From Heliocidaris tuberculata (Eukaryota > Echinodermata > Echinoidea > Camarodonta > Echinometridae), in the NCBI GenBank assembly GCA_025618425.1, contig CM046837.1:24942393-25006392 (forward strand): 64,000 nucleotides of DNA. Reading direction: 5' to 3'. Positions 47,768 to 60,291 of the stretch are shown here, piece after piece. Within the stretch, counting starts at the first letter, position 1, and every line of letters starts with the position of its first letter. The notes below the pieces were generated by a model that was given only the letters and a program-made list of their open reading frames with translations, was not told the DNA's origin and searched no databases. The position numbers were made by a program, and so were the translations under genes.

Positions 47768-48681
47768 TACATGTACACAATGAATGTATGTGTCCTGAAT
47801 AAACACAATAAGGAAAACTAGTATCAATGAAAGGTTACTACATGCACATGAAGATGTGAAAGAATATTTTAACAAAGAAAATGTGTTCAAGCTGTGTTGC
47901 AATAGAGAAACAGACAATTATATTCTTAGAGTACAACAGACTTTTCCAAAAGATTACTTGGGATTCAAGAAAGAAAATGACCATCACAATCAGCAAGGCA
48001 TCTTCTGGCTGATTTCCTGGTCATTTCCCTCACAAGGACAATACAGACACACAGCCCATGTCAACCTAATTATAACCCCCTTTCATCGTCTATGATGTAA
48101 TTTATTTCCTGAAGTAAGCAATGGTCATTCAATCTACATGTACAATGTAGTGAAGACTGCATCCTTATGCTTCAGTCCTTTACTGTGAAGGGATTAGAGT
48201 ACTGGAGACTAATTACACTAGGTTTTGATTTCATTAACGGGATAGAGAGTAATTCATAATAAGGCACACTACATGAAGATGTTCCTACAAGGTGTTTAAT
48301 CCTCTTCAATGCTTCATTCAAATCACAGATTTTCACACTTATACAGCATTTAAAAACAAGAGTCATCATAAGTTGCGTATGTACATGTATAGCCCTATAA
48401 TTATGAGGCATTCAGTTTCCAATTAATATAGGCCTATCCCTATATAGGTGTTACAACTACTCAAGCTTACTATGTTGCAGCACCTTTGTGTGTTCAAATA
48501 CTCTGGCTCTGTGTACTCGACATGTATTTTATATCTGCTGTATCTGTATTATGACATTATGAACATGCATGAATAAATTAATAATTATCTAACAGTTCAA
48601 ATTATTACCTAATATTCCGCTTCTATTTTAAGGGAAATGAAAGTGAACATCTCATAAACTTTTAGATGACTGATTAACTTG
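47768..48681. other. No gene seen
   Basis: Unassigned AT-rich sequence. Confidence 0.45.
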
Positions 48682-49097
48682 TTAACCCTTTCATGACAGG
48701 AATTATTTAAGGGGTAAATTGATCACATTTTGTTCTTCAAATTGGCAACAATAATATTTTTCTTTTAGTGCTACATGGTTCTAACACAATGTAATGTCTT
48801 TGAAAACAATATACATAATTAGAAACTTAGTCAAAAGTTGAAAAAAATGCCAATTTTGATAAAAAAACAGTGATTTTGAACTTCTCAATGTGTTGCCAAT
48901 TTAAGGATTTTAAAGCTTATTCTCTTTTTTAGAATTCCTGGCATCAAACGCAATATGGTCGAGCAACAAAAATGGACATAGTGTGTGTAGAAATTTTTGC
49001 TCTTTCTACTCATACACCTGGTGTATTTTTTAGAGCTCTGAATCAAAAGTTATGGAGCCAAACCACAAAATGTGGTCAATTGTCTCGAAAGGGTTAA
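48682..49097 (-). mobile_element. piggyBac-like MITE family A, copy 5 (reverse)
   Basis: 416 bp, TTAACCCTTTCATGACA to TGTCTCGAAAGGGTTAA, with TTAA on both sides. Confidence 0.9.
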
Positions 49098-49300
49098 AGG
49101 GTTGCCTATAACATGCAATGTGTAAACACAAAATGTTCAAGTCACGTCTGCAACTTATGAACTTCAAGTTTCCAAGATGCGCATACACGTTGCAGAGAAG
49201 TGAAAATTCGCTTTCCCGTGTAACTTAAGTGTTTTGAAAGGCATGAAATTACTTGTATGCAACACATGAATGTCACAAAACACAACAGAACAAGTAAGTC

Positions 49301-49691
49301 TTAAAGATAAAGTTGAGTTCCAGTCATGCAATCACTTTGTGAAAAAAAACGTCTCACAGCAATTGGGAAATGGTGATCATATCTATTGGTGTATACTTTG
49401 AAGTTTTGGATTTTGGAATCCTCAAAATGGTAAGAAATCGAGCAAATCTTGCTGAAAAGCACATGTACTGCACACAGAAATGGGTATTTGGGACTGGAAA
49501 CACATGTGGCATGAATGTGCAGCCCAAACACTTCAGCTGTTTCTCTTCATATTTCGAATATGAGGGCATTTGAAGAGCAATCCTTTTCAGCTGACATTTC
49601 TAAGTATGATGTTTTCCGAAACTGAAATAAAAAGAATGGGAAAGCTCACAAATTATTTTTCACCTTTCCAAGAACTCAACCTTCCCTTTAA
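49301..49691 (-). mobile_element. TTAA MITE family B, copy 4 (reverse)
   Basis: 391 bp, TTAAAGATAAAGTTGAGTTC at the left and AACTCAACCTTCCCTTTAA at the right, TTAA on both sides. Confidence 0.9.
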
Positions 49692-51717
49692 AGACCTGTG
49701 ACCCAGAAACAGGTTCCTTCCTTTCTGAGGAGGCTGGGAGGTGACAACTGAGGCAGAACCTCACCATGAATATTTATTAAACTGTCACTGTTTACAGCCC
49801 TCCCTAACCACAGTTTGATGAATTCTTTCCAATGGAGATACTTGTATTTCTCTCCCAGCAAGTCCAAGACAAGGAAAGGTTAGGTGTCAGTATAGTATGG
49901 CTATTTATTTCCCACTTGCTTGGGGCCTACCCGATGGGGGTAGCTTTGGCGGCACATGTACATGTACATGTACCTATAGTACAAGTATGCATCTACATCT
50001 ACATGTACATGTACGATAATGTGCACAGAGGAAAGTCTCAAAATATGTGATTTTCTAATCAACGAGAGTATCACGACTGGTAGGCCTACATGAACACTGC
50101 ACAGAAACAAGAGTCTATATGTATACTATTTCTGAGAGACAAGTTTCTTTGCCTTTCAATTATTGTACCATACATGTATGATCTGAACAAATAAAAGAAG
50201 GAAGTGTGCACATGCTGTTGTTTCTGAAGTCCTCCTTGTAGTTTTGGGAGGCCCGGAGAGGGACTGACAGCTAAGCGTTTCCGTATTGAAGCCTGTTTTG
50301 ACGGTTACCATTACAACTTCATCGTCACTCGAATCTTAATTGCAATGTGATATGTGGCTTGCTCTAGGCATGCTGTATGCCAAGACGGAAGACTACCCAG
50401 CAAAGGGCCTGCTGAACACACAGACACATGTGCAGCACATACTTCCAGTTCAGTCTAGACCCTGTTCACATTGAGCATCGCAGCCAGGTGCATGTCGGAC
50501 CAGAGGTACATTACGTGCGCGGGACATTGTGTGTGGGGAGAACTACAGAGCATACATGTATAGGCATGCTGAACACACATGTCAGCAGCATATTTGTAGT
50601 TGCCTCAGCTGATACCCCATTCACATGCGCTGTGTAGCCTGTTGTGAGTCGAACCAGAGGTACACTGTACGTCTGATGCCTGCATCATTACAGGAAAGAA
50701 TACAAGACTTGTAGAAAGAAGCGTATAAAGAATCATGATTTTTAATAGCGAAAGGAGTGTACATGTACAGACTACAACATTGTATAAAGAAACAGGTTTT
50801 GGGGAAGTCAGCTGACACCATATGTCTTTTATCAGGTCATGTCAAGGACAGCGATGGAGCATAAGATATTACAGCTGATTCATTGGTCACATCAAGGAGT
50901 TCTGTGATAACTCCTTGGTCACATCAGTGCCCAGTGCACATTCTTTGTCAACTTTTTGTTCGAAACGATGCTGTATGGATTCGCTATACAACGTTTCCTT
51001 ACATTTCTTACAATGTTCAGACTATGAAAATTTAATTATCATATACATTGTACACTGTAGCCATACAATGAATGTAGGGAGTCTGGACAGGGAGTGAACT
51101 AGAGTCAACTAGAGTGATACTGTAACCATGACAACGATAGTTCCTGGTCAATTCTTTTTTCAGGCCTTCAAACCCATACTGCGAGACAAATTTTTCAGAT
51201 AGCTGTAACATTTCTCCATTCCAAATGGTAAAAGAGTCAAACTCAGTAAATGAAAACTGCCTTTCCTTTTCCCCAAAAAGCATTCTTGGAAGACAGGTAC
51301 ATGTACATGTACATGTGGGCCTGTATGTACACACTAAATATTTTTGGTGGTTGCTGGAATTTGCAGACATCATAAATTCCCAAGTAGTCATAAACAACTT
51401 TGTACCTGTACATTGTTTGTATGGCTAGCTACATGTTTATGCAGTGAGTATTTATCATACACTGTACATGTTAGGCTTCCATACAAGTGCACATACATGT
51501 ACAAGTCATGTACGTTCGCTCACTACACAATGAATGGACATTTCCTGCGTGTGGACATTTTGAATAGTTTGTCCGGAAATTTTGAATAATTTGCCCATTG
51601 ATATGGAAATGAAGAGGAGTTACTGCCCACAATGTAAAGGCTTACACATGTACATGTACCTCCATAATGAGAAATTCACTGTTTTCGGCTGTTTTTTGCA
51701 TCAAAATATACACATTT
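49692..51717. other. No gene seen
   Basis: ACATGTACATGTACATGTA at 49956-49974 and 51298-51316; no recognisable exon. Confidence 0.45.
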
Positions 51718-52572
51718 CAGGGAATAATTTTCAGCAAAAAAATTGCATAGCAAAACTGCTATACAAAATAATTTTTGCATAGCAGTTGGATAAACTTGTA
51801 TAGCAATTTTTTTTTCTCATGTAAACAAAGACTTCAAGTGCAAATTTTCAGCCATTTTCAGCCATATTCACACTAACTTAAATCAGTCATATATGTCCCA
51901 ATAGAAAATCCACAAATCACAATAAATTCAGAATATTCTCACCGTCCCACGGCATTGATTAAAAATTATCAAACGATCGAACTGTACCGAAAGTCAATAA
52001 ACAACAACTCCATCAGGTACCGCGCACATGCGATCGCGATGCATATAATTAATCCCATGTGCAGTGTCATTGCACTTGTGCAATGAAACGTGCATCAAAA
52101 CAACACTCACGGTTAGAAGGTGATCGTAGCGCGCCATGTGCTTGTGTGACAATGGGGTATGTGTGTATTAGCTTCACGGTTAGAGAGTGACTGCAGTAAG
52201 TAGACTGCAGTGACTGCAGTGAGTAGTACTAGTATGCTTTGCGCGCAGTGCTTGGGATGGGAGTATAGTGTGCATGCAGGCCATATCCCGAGTGTGTAGC
52301 TTTGCGGTCTGTGTGTGTATCCCGAGTGTGTAGCTTAGCGGTCTGTGTGAGTACGTACATGTTACGCTGTGTTTACAGCTGGCTTAGTAATTCACTCATG
52401 TCACTCGCGCTTCGCTATAACACTCGCATTACTGAAGTGTGAATGAGTTCGCCCTTAAACATGTATGTTTCCGTTTGCATCGCAGCAACTGCGATTCATA
52501 AAAAAAAATGCGTAGCAAATGGCTGAAAATGCGTCGCAAATTGCGATGCGATACCGGGAAAATTATTCCCTG
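51718..52572. mobile_element. hAT-like element, CAGGGAATAATTTTC ends, 5-bp duplication
   Basis: CAGGGAATAATTTTC and its exact inverse GAAAATTATTCCCTG bound 855 bp, with CATTT directly on both sides. Noncoding; includes a 34-bp tandem duplication at 52284-52351 and TTGCGATGCG/GCATAGCA repeats near the ends. Confidence 0.85.
52284..52351 (+). repeat. Tandem duplication, 34-bp unit, two copies
   Basis: TATCCCGAGTGTGTAGCTT followed by (T/A)GCGGTCTGTGTG, twice. Confidence 0.9.
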
Positions 52573-52636
52573 CATTTAAGAAAAATCAATTTTGTAACAA
52601 GCACATAATACATGTACATGTACATGTATCCTAGTA

Positions 52637-52834
52637 CTGTATAAGTGGTTATTTTCGCGGTGGTTTTATTTTCGCGATTTTCGCGAGTCGGTCCTCGCGA
52701 AAATTTCCACTTCAATATATGGCTGTTTATAGTAACAAAACATCACAAAAATCGCGAAATTAAACCCTCGCGAATTTCCCTACCTAGTCCAAAATCGCGA
52801 AAATATCTGTACGCGAAAAAAACAGCTTATACAG
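52637..52834. mobile_element. 198-bp TA-flanked MITE rich in CGCGAAAA
   Basis: Ends CTGTATAAGTGGTTATTTTC and (right, reversed) CTGTATAAGCTGTTTTTTTC, TA on both sides, with multiple TCGCGAAAAT motifs. Tc1/mariner-type by its target. Confidence 0.8.
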
Positions 52835-53036
52835 TATCCATAGCACACAAAGTTATGAAGAGGAAAATAATCAATGTAATAGACTCTAGCATTATTGATG
52901 AATAAATTATTCATATTTTTGCAAAACATTCTAAAGTTTGATCTTTTTGATAATCCGTGTAATACATGTAGTTATGAGATATGACATGGCATGAATGAAG
53001 ACTTGATGTGTCTTGATTTGTTCCACCATTTCCAAA

Positions 53037-53215
53037 CAGTGTTGCCGCGACCAATGTTGTATGCCTCGAGGCTGGCCTCGTCCTTGAGGCCAGTCTCGAG
53101 ACCAAATATTGCGTCCTCGGCCTCGACACCTAATGTCTCGGCCTCGGCCTCAGAAGCTAATGTCTCGGATGTCTCGGCTCGAGGCCGGATTGAGGCAGCG
53201 ACAAACTCGGTCATT
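53037..53215. repeat. CTCGGCCTCGAGG-type imperfect tandem repeat
   Basis: Repeated CTCGGCCTCG, CTCGAGGC and TAATGTCTCGG units; GC-rich against an AT-rich background. The repeat structure makes both overlapping open frames unconvincing as genes. Confidence 0.6.
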
Positions 53216-53414
53216 TTCAGTGTTGAAAATGACTTTTTAATCAGCTAATATGAGAGTGAACACTCAGCCCGTAAATAGTGGGAATGCGCACTCAATATTC
53301 ACTGATATTGCAATTCCACCGTCGTCACACAAAGCACAGCACTGCATTTTGCAGTATTAGTCCAGTTCTATCTCCCTAGCCAGAGCGCAACCTCACCTTT
53401 TAACATTTAATAGC

Positions 53415-53575
53415 CCTACTAAAGGTGGGGCTAACCTTGATTTATTCCAGGGCTAAAATAATCCCATACTATTGTGGAGTTAGCCCACTTTGGTAAAATG
53501 CATTGTGAACAGAAAGTGGGCTAAGCCTAATCCTGTACTATCGGTGCGTCAATTAGCCCCACCGATAATACAGGA
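53415..53575. mobile_element. Possible hairpin MITE with GTGGGGCTAA ends
   Basis: GGTGGGGCTAACC near the left and TTAGCCCCACC near the right are inverted, and TTAGCCCACTTT/AAAGTGGGCTAA form an inner hairpin. Exact ends not found. Confidence 0.45.
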
Positions 53576-54382
53576 ATAAGCAAAATTTTGCAAGTGTAAA
53601 AAATCCTATAAGGGTGCCAAAGCAAAGGCTTTTTATTACAATACTGGTATACATTGTACATGGACATGTCGGCTTCCATGTATCATTCAAAAGTTTTTTT
53701 ACATACACATGTACAATAAGGCCTATTTTCAAAATGTCTTCAATATGAAAATTATGCCAAGGGCTGCATGTACATGTACATGTACATGTATCTCATCTGG
53801 GCAATAGCACATTACACAAGTACAAACAACAGGAAAATCGAGGGTGCTATTGAATGCACAGCAATTTTGATGAGCAGTCAAGACTCATTAATTTATAGTG
53901 GACACCATTCAATAAATATTTCACACTGTCCAACCCCATGTCTGATTATAGTATGAATGCATGATTGATCGTAAATACAATCAAAATACTAATAGCATGA
54001 CTCAGACTATTTTTCAATTGTAGTGTAATACTGATGATACCATCCTAGCACTCACTTCCTAGTACACCTTTCTAATTAAGTACATGTACACATGTACATG
54101 TAACTGAGCAAGCTCACTTTACAGAGTATTATTACCCCATCATTGGATTTAATTACATGTTTTTAGTGCACATTCTCCACTCCACTTTCGAGCATTCAAG
54201 CCTGGCAGCCATTTTACAGACCCACATACATGTTCTGTATGCTACATGTACATGTACATGTAAATCCAGCCACAATGATATTCACATCCTAACAGGTAGC
54301 CATTTAACACCTGGGTGGAGAAAAACAATGTACATGTAGATCACATGCCTTGTTTAAGGATAAAGTGATAAACATAGATATA

Positions 54383-54565
54383 CAGAGGAAACTCGGTAAA
54401 AAGAGCTCTGATATAACGAGACTCCTGATATAACAAGGTAATTTTGGTGGTCCCAAGTCTATATGTTCTTTTGTGGTTTTTTTTACACTTATATGAGGAG
54501 ATTCCTGATATATAACAAGGTAATTTTCATTGGCCCAAGGTCCTTGTTATAGTGTGTTTCCACTG
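54383..54565. mobile_element. 183-bp pogo/Tigger-like MITE
   Basis: CAGAGGAAACTC at the left, GTGTTTCCACTG at the right, TA on both sides. Internal GATATAACGAGACTCCTGAT and CCTGATATATAACAAGG fit the family style. Confidence 0.7.
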
Positions 54566-54585
54566 TACATGTACATGTTCCAAGC

Positions 54586-54650
54586 AGGGGCTTGAAGCCA
54601 AAACCTTTGCATCCCCATCAAATGACTGAACCACTGACTCAACTACTACT
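54586..54650 (-). repeat. tRNA-like SINE head
   Basis: On the minus strand, TTGAGTCAGTGGTTCAGTCA and GGCTTCAAGCCCCTG are spaced as a degraded A box and T-arm. No tail can be defined. Confidence 0.35.
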
Positions 54651-54978
54651 AAATTTCATGATTTTTGTTGTCTTTCAAATTATGTTTCATGAAGGCTACA
54701 AATATGTCAGACTGTACATTGTAGACTTAAGAGTTTAGAGCTCTACAAGAAGACCTACACAGCAAAAACGCTGTTTAAAATTTCGCTGTTTAGAATTGTG
54801 TTGTTTAAATTTTAAGCAATATTGTTAAAAAGACAGACCCTATATTTTAAATAAACGCTGTTTAAAACATCAATGATATTGTAGAATAATCTTTTAAACA
54901 ACGTTGTTTAAAAAGATTGAAAATTCGCACTAGACGGATTTCCACTTTCCTTCTCCGCCAAAGACAGCCAGCTTCATT

Positions 54979-55036
54979 ATGGCGGATGACATTGTGGTTG
55001 ACATGTTACAAAAGTTTCAAATGCCGGAGCTGATTG
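54979..55036 (+). pseudogene. Captured coding exon with splice donor (SAM-like N-terminus)
   Basis: ATG-started MADDIVVDMLQKFQMPELIG ends at a consensus donor GTAAGC. The inverted copy at 56010-56040 reads MPELIDTFSG before the same GTAAGC, so the left copy has lost about 11 bases. The LLQKFxMPELI(D/E)xF pattern resembles the first helices of SAM domains found at the start of many invertebrate proteins; that link is an inference. It sits within a transposon, so it is more likely a captured or promoter-trap exon than a resident gene. Confidence 0.45.
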
Positions 55037-55259
55037 GTAAGCATTTAGACTAAATATACAATCTGATCGAGTTTATACTCAAGATATATTTGTGCTGCTA
55101 TGACTTCTATAGATGTCTAGATCTAAGCCACGGTCACAGAACAGATTATGATCTAGACCTGGAACTTTGCAAGTCGCCCTTCCAGCGCAGCGCAGCGCAT
55201 GTTTAAGTTGCACACAGTGAATGCGCGTGTGGGTCCGGTATACTGTACGTGCAACTAAC

Positions 55260-55859
55260 TTAAAGGAGAATGAAACCCTGGGGGAAAATCATTTTTAATG
55301 AAAAGAGAGGATAGAGAGAAGCAATTTTTAAAAAGTTCCATCAAAATCGGTTAAGAAATGAGAAAGTTATAAAAGTTTGAAAAGTCTCAATTTACTTTCT
55401 ATGGCGATCCTCAAATTGGCAATGTTGCTTCAAAATGACAGGTTTAGTAGAACAACTCTCCTTTTTTTTTGTACACAAAATTTCATATTTTCCCCATTAT
55501 CTCTCAAAGTGCAGCTTGTCTTCTTCTTACATGTAGCTCAAGATATATCATGTACAGTGTATTTGACACAACATACATGTATGTTGAGTCAACAAAAAGA
55601 TAAGCATTATCTTTAGAGATAATGGAGAAAATATGAAATTTTGTGTAGAATACACATGGAGAGTTGTCCTACTCTACCTGTCACTTTGAAGCAACATTGC
55701 CAATTTGAGGATTGCCATAGAAAGTAAATTAAGACTTTTCAAACTTTCATAACTTTCTCATTTCTTAACCGATTTTGATGGAACTTTTTTTAAATTGCTT
55801 CTCTCTATCCTCTTTTTTTATTAAAATGGATTTTTCTCCATGGTTTCATTCCCCTTTAA
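55260..55859. mobile_element. TTAA foldback element, family C, complete copy
   Basis: 600 bp, TTAAAGGAGAATGAAACC at the left and, reversed, TTAAAGGGGAATGAAACC at the right. Arms of nearly 290 bp pair along almost their whole length. Confidence 0.9.
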
Positions 55860-56205
55860 ACTGCGCTGCACTGCAAAGTTGCAGGTTTACATAATTTATT
55901 TTGTGAACGTGGGCTAGATCTAGACATCATGTAGATGTCACAGCAGCACAAATATGTCTTGAGTATTTAAACTCGATCAGATTACAATATATTTAGTCTA
56001 AATGCTTACCACTGAATGTATCAATCAGCTCTGGCATTTGGAACTTACATGTACATGTACTTGTGTACAACAACCTTAAATAACCGTGTATGTTTAAACA
56101 CATCCTTACATGTAGTGTTTTAATATATTATTTTGAAAAACAACTTTGAATGTACTTTTTTAAACAATAGTTGTGAAAAAAGTTTTAAACAACTTTTACT
56201 GTTGC

Positions 56206-59200
56206 AGCAGTCACAAACAGACAACAAAATTGCTCTAAGCAAGAGATATTTTCTTAAATTTGCTAGATTACTTGATTCAGGGACTCTTCAACTCTTACTG
56301 TGCCACAAATTTGGGGATTCAGAATTGAAAGTGAAATTTTAAATAATTATTTTCCTCTCGTGTATGAATTGTCTAGATGGAAAAAAAGCTCGCTGATACA
56401 CACAAAAGCTATTAAAGCCTATTCACGTGTAAAAGCTAGTCTGGAGTACAAGGTTATCTTCAGATAAGCTTGTACATGTATAAGTGTACATCAACTACAA
56501 AAGTAGATCCAGGAATCCAACCAAATATGTGCAATAAAGATACCCATGTATAAAACATATACCGTATGCATGCAGTAGACCATTACCCATGCAAAATTTA
56601 GTAGGCCTACCCACAGCCGGCCTACCCACAGCCTGCCTAACCTTCCCTCCCGCAACCCTGGTAATTAACTCTTTGACGACCCGGCCTGAGATATAACTTG
56701 GGATAAAACCCATAAAAAATGTATGCATGCTACATGTGGAAGAGAAAATGAAACTGTCTCCTACGGGTTAACCATACATGCATTTACCATACAGGAAATC
56801 ATGGCCAAACCAACCTAGCTCAGTAAGCGAGGTGACAATTGTATTCATTTAGGCTCAGGAAATGGATGCAAATTCAATTTCATCGCACACTCCTGATTCA
56901 AGCACTGAAATTTTTTCCCATTCCTGGATTCCAACTGTGTGTTTTTTTAAACCTACATGTAGAAGACATGAAGACAGTACATGTACATTGTACATGTGCA
57001 TTGCATACAGACCATCAATGTGGACACTAAAGTATTGCCAACAAATTATATTCGCTCTAATGTAGTACTTATGACATGTACTGTAGGCTTTTACTAAACA
57101 GTCGCTCGCTGGGTAGAAACTTTCGAACATTTTTCAGGAATTTTATGTACATGTATGGCATCTTTTTTTTTTGAGCAGCGAAAAAAAGGAGAAAGTGACG
57201 TGATAGTAATAATAATATTCTGGATTTATTAGCGGCTAATACATGTACATGTACAATGTCTCTAAGCACTTTACAGACATATGACTGCAGCATGAAAGAA
57301 TTATTTGATTAATTATCCAATGAAAAATTGACTGAATCAATTATTTTACTCTTTAAATTCATCATTTTATCATTCCTCTCTCTTTCGTTGTGTTATTCCT
57401 TTTTTTATCTGATCCTTTTTCCTATTCATCTTTCCTTTCCTTTCGTTATGTTATTCTTTTATTCAAATTATCATCTTCTCTTCTATCTTTCCTTAATTTT
57501 CCTCTTAATATCTTTAATATTCTTCTATCAAATTCTTTCAAATTCAAATTCAAGTTTATTTCATTTCCAACAGAAATTTGGCTTTACAGATATTATAACA
57601 GAAAATATGAAAAACATATGTACAAATTCATTTTTTCTTAATAAATGTACAAGTACACTGAACATACATGTATAAATAAATTATTATAATGAATTATTAA
57701 AAGAAATTCATAATTTCTGAGGAAATTATGAATTTCCTTTTGTTGTATTCTTTGTTTCCTTTAATCATCTTTTCTTCCATCTTTCCTACCTTTCTATCCT
57801 CTCTCTATTATTCATGTTTTTTCTTTGCATCATCCTTATGTTGTTTTCTTGCTTCCCTTATTTTCTGTTTTTAGCTGAAAACGAAAAAATCATACTAAGA
57901 TAGAGACTTTTTCAATTTGCCCTCTTGAAGACACCACACAATTTATTGTTCGAAAATTTCTACCCAGCGAGCCGCATGGAAGAGGCAAAAAATTCAATTT
58001 GAAAGTGATTGCTGATACATATTTCAAGATTATAACAGTATGACAAATCAATTGTACACTTAAATGTAGCCACACAATATGAAACAACTCTGCTCCTGAT
58101 GGTCATTAAATGGGTGATTGAATTTCGTAACTCATTACACAGATTCAAAACAACTTTATTTGGCATGCACATTTATTTTGTAAATGTGGGGTTAGCACAT
58201 ATTTGGATTCATCAAAATGAAATCAATTCATCCACTCATCAGAATTTATGAGATTCATACATTTTTTTCTTTTTTGAAAATTTCAAAATTTTCAAATGTG
58301 AACCCAAGATGAATGTACATGTACATGTACATGTACATGTAGGCTTTCATCAGTAGAAATTAAGTCTTTGCGGGGGAGGATAAATCATAAAGTCCATCTG
58401 AATATCAAAATTTTCAATCCAATCTTTAAATCTCAAAACAACTAGTATACATGCGAATATACCGTAGCCCAGGTAGGTCCTAAATGCATTGACATTTATT
58501 TGTATTTTAATTGTTGTTCTGTGAAATTCATATATTGTTGTGTCTTGTTCAGATAATTTGCCCATACAGTGTATTTACAGGGTGTAATGTGGAAGAGTCA
58601 AGATGTTGCCTGTGGCATACATCTACATGTACATACGTGTAGGTGTTGCTGATGAATTTATATGAGGAGATGGATTCTGGTGGAATGATAAAAAAAATCC
58701 CCTTTCCCAAATTATGATGATAAACAAAACAAAGTCACTCAAACACAATTTATAACCTCTTCAAATCTTTTATCTTTTCTAAAAAAACACTCTTATCCAT
58801 CTTTCTGTCTGGTACAAATTCTTAAAAATAAGGCCTGTAGGACATTCAAATATAAGTAACAAGATTTATTTCCTATCAATCTTTCTTTTCAGGTTCAATA
58901 AGTCAGTCGACTGCGATATATACTTGAATCTGACAACAACTCTTCTACTTACATACATGTACTGTACACTAATATAATTTCTGGTTTTCTCCTAAGAGCC
59001 TTTATCCTCAAGGCAGTACTCAAAATAAATTTCATGGATAGCATACATGTATGTACATGTATTGTTATACATGTATGCGCACCGCTGGCATTAGCAGGGC
59101 ACGGCCATTTTGTGACCTAAATTTCTTTTTTTCGCGCGTGGGCACATTCTTCTCGTCTTTTCATCTTATGCATATTCATTTCTCCCTGTCCAGCTGTCGA

Positions 59201-59540
59201 ATGAAAATTGAGGTTTTCAATCGTACTTCTAGATTCAGTAAATCAAACTTGTTCCACACATATATAATTTGCCATTATTTAATGTCATTAAAATACAAAA
59301 AAATTGGCTTAAAAATAACCTTATTTGTCATATAATCGATTCAGAAAATCATGGTTTAATTTTGGTTTCCATGGTGATTTTTCTACGGTTTTCCAGGTAC
59401 ATGTATCAACATACATTTATTTTGATTATCATCCACTCTTCAAATTGTTCATTTGGTGTTACAAGTCTCATTCGCTAGTTGTCTTTTTTATTAGCCCCCA
59501 AAGTCGAAGTAGTTTCACCAACTTTCCTCTTTATTTTGAC
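56206..59540. other. No gene seen
   Basis: Contains a TTTATTAGCG-GCTAA...CTCTAAGCACTTTACAG stretch at 57207-57275 that looks like a SINE end, a C/T-rich tract at 57370-57550, ACATGTACATGTACATGTA at 58316-58341, and a family D fragment at 58981-59050. No recognisable exon. Confidence 0.45.
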
Positions 59541-60291
59541 CTTCATCCGGAAATTCGTCGAAAACTACGCATTACGGATCCAAATTGCAGTGTGTGAGGT
59601 GATATTTCATGTTTTGGGATATTGTTAACGATTTAATAACAATGTTATGTCGATTGGACTTTATTTCCGTGGATTTCGATGAGTTTGAAATCACAGTAAA
59701 AGCAGCCATCCCCCATTTCTATCGAGACGTGGATTAGCCGTACGCCGCCTGCATTGGGGTAGCAGAAGTCCAATTCCCCGTAGCGAGCGCTGCGTTCCAT
59801 GCAGGATTCCGAGTCATGGACAATAAACAAGCATCAACCTCGGATATAAATTCACACTAAAATCCCATTTAAATTAGTTATGACATTAATTATCCAAGCT
59901 TCATGTCATGGAAATGTAATGATTCGATTTTTGAAATGGTTTCGATCTAAAACTCCTAAAATTATGAGAAATAAGTTGATTTGTGGCAACCTCAGATGAT
60001 TTTGACCGTGTTTTTGTCAGAGCAGTGCATTATGTATGGGGCAGTGGGACGTGGCACATTTTTGGATACAAGTAGCTTGAAATTTCCTTTTTTTCTCAAA
60101 ATCAAAATCAAACCAATGTATCACCTGAAACATATACAAAATAGAATTATTACATTTTAAAGAAATAAAGTCAAATCGACGTAACATTGTTATTATTAAA
60201 TCATTAACAATATCGCAAAACATGAAATATAACCTAACATACTGCTATTTGGATCCGTATTGCGTAATTTTCGACGAATTTCCGGATGAAG
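59541..60291. mobile_element. 751-bp element with about 130-bp inverted ends
   Basis: CTTCATCCGGAAATTCGTCG at the left and its inverse CGACGAATTTCCGGATGAAG at the right, continuing inward through TATTGTTAACGATTTAATAA. GAC flanks both sides (possible 3-bp duplication). No coding domain recognised. Confidence 0.8.

Larger units (their letters stand above)
54762..56205. mobile_element. Foldback element carrying a captured 5' exon, with nested TTAA element
   Basis: Both ends carry clustered (G/A)TTGTTTAAA or GCTGTTTAAA subterminal motifs (54765-54925 and, inverted, 56095-56205). Inside, 55015-55150 is the inverse of about 55905-56045 (TTAGACTAAATATA, CTCGATCAGATT, ATATTTGTGCTGCT). A family C foldback (55260-55859) sits in the middle. 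Outer ends approximate. Confidence 0.6.

Noticed and set aside
53037..53248. Overlapping frames rich in Ala/Ser/Arg
   Set aside because: Product of the CTCGGCCTCG repeat, open on both strands.
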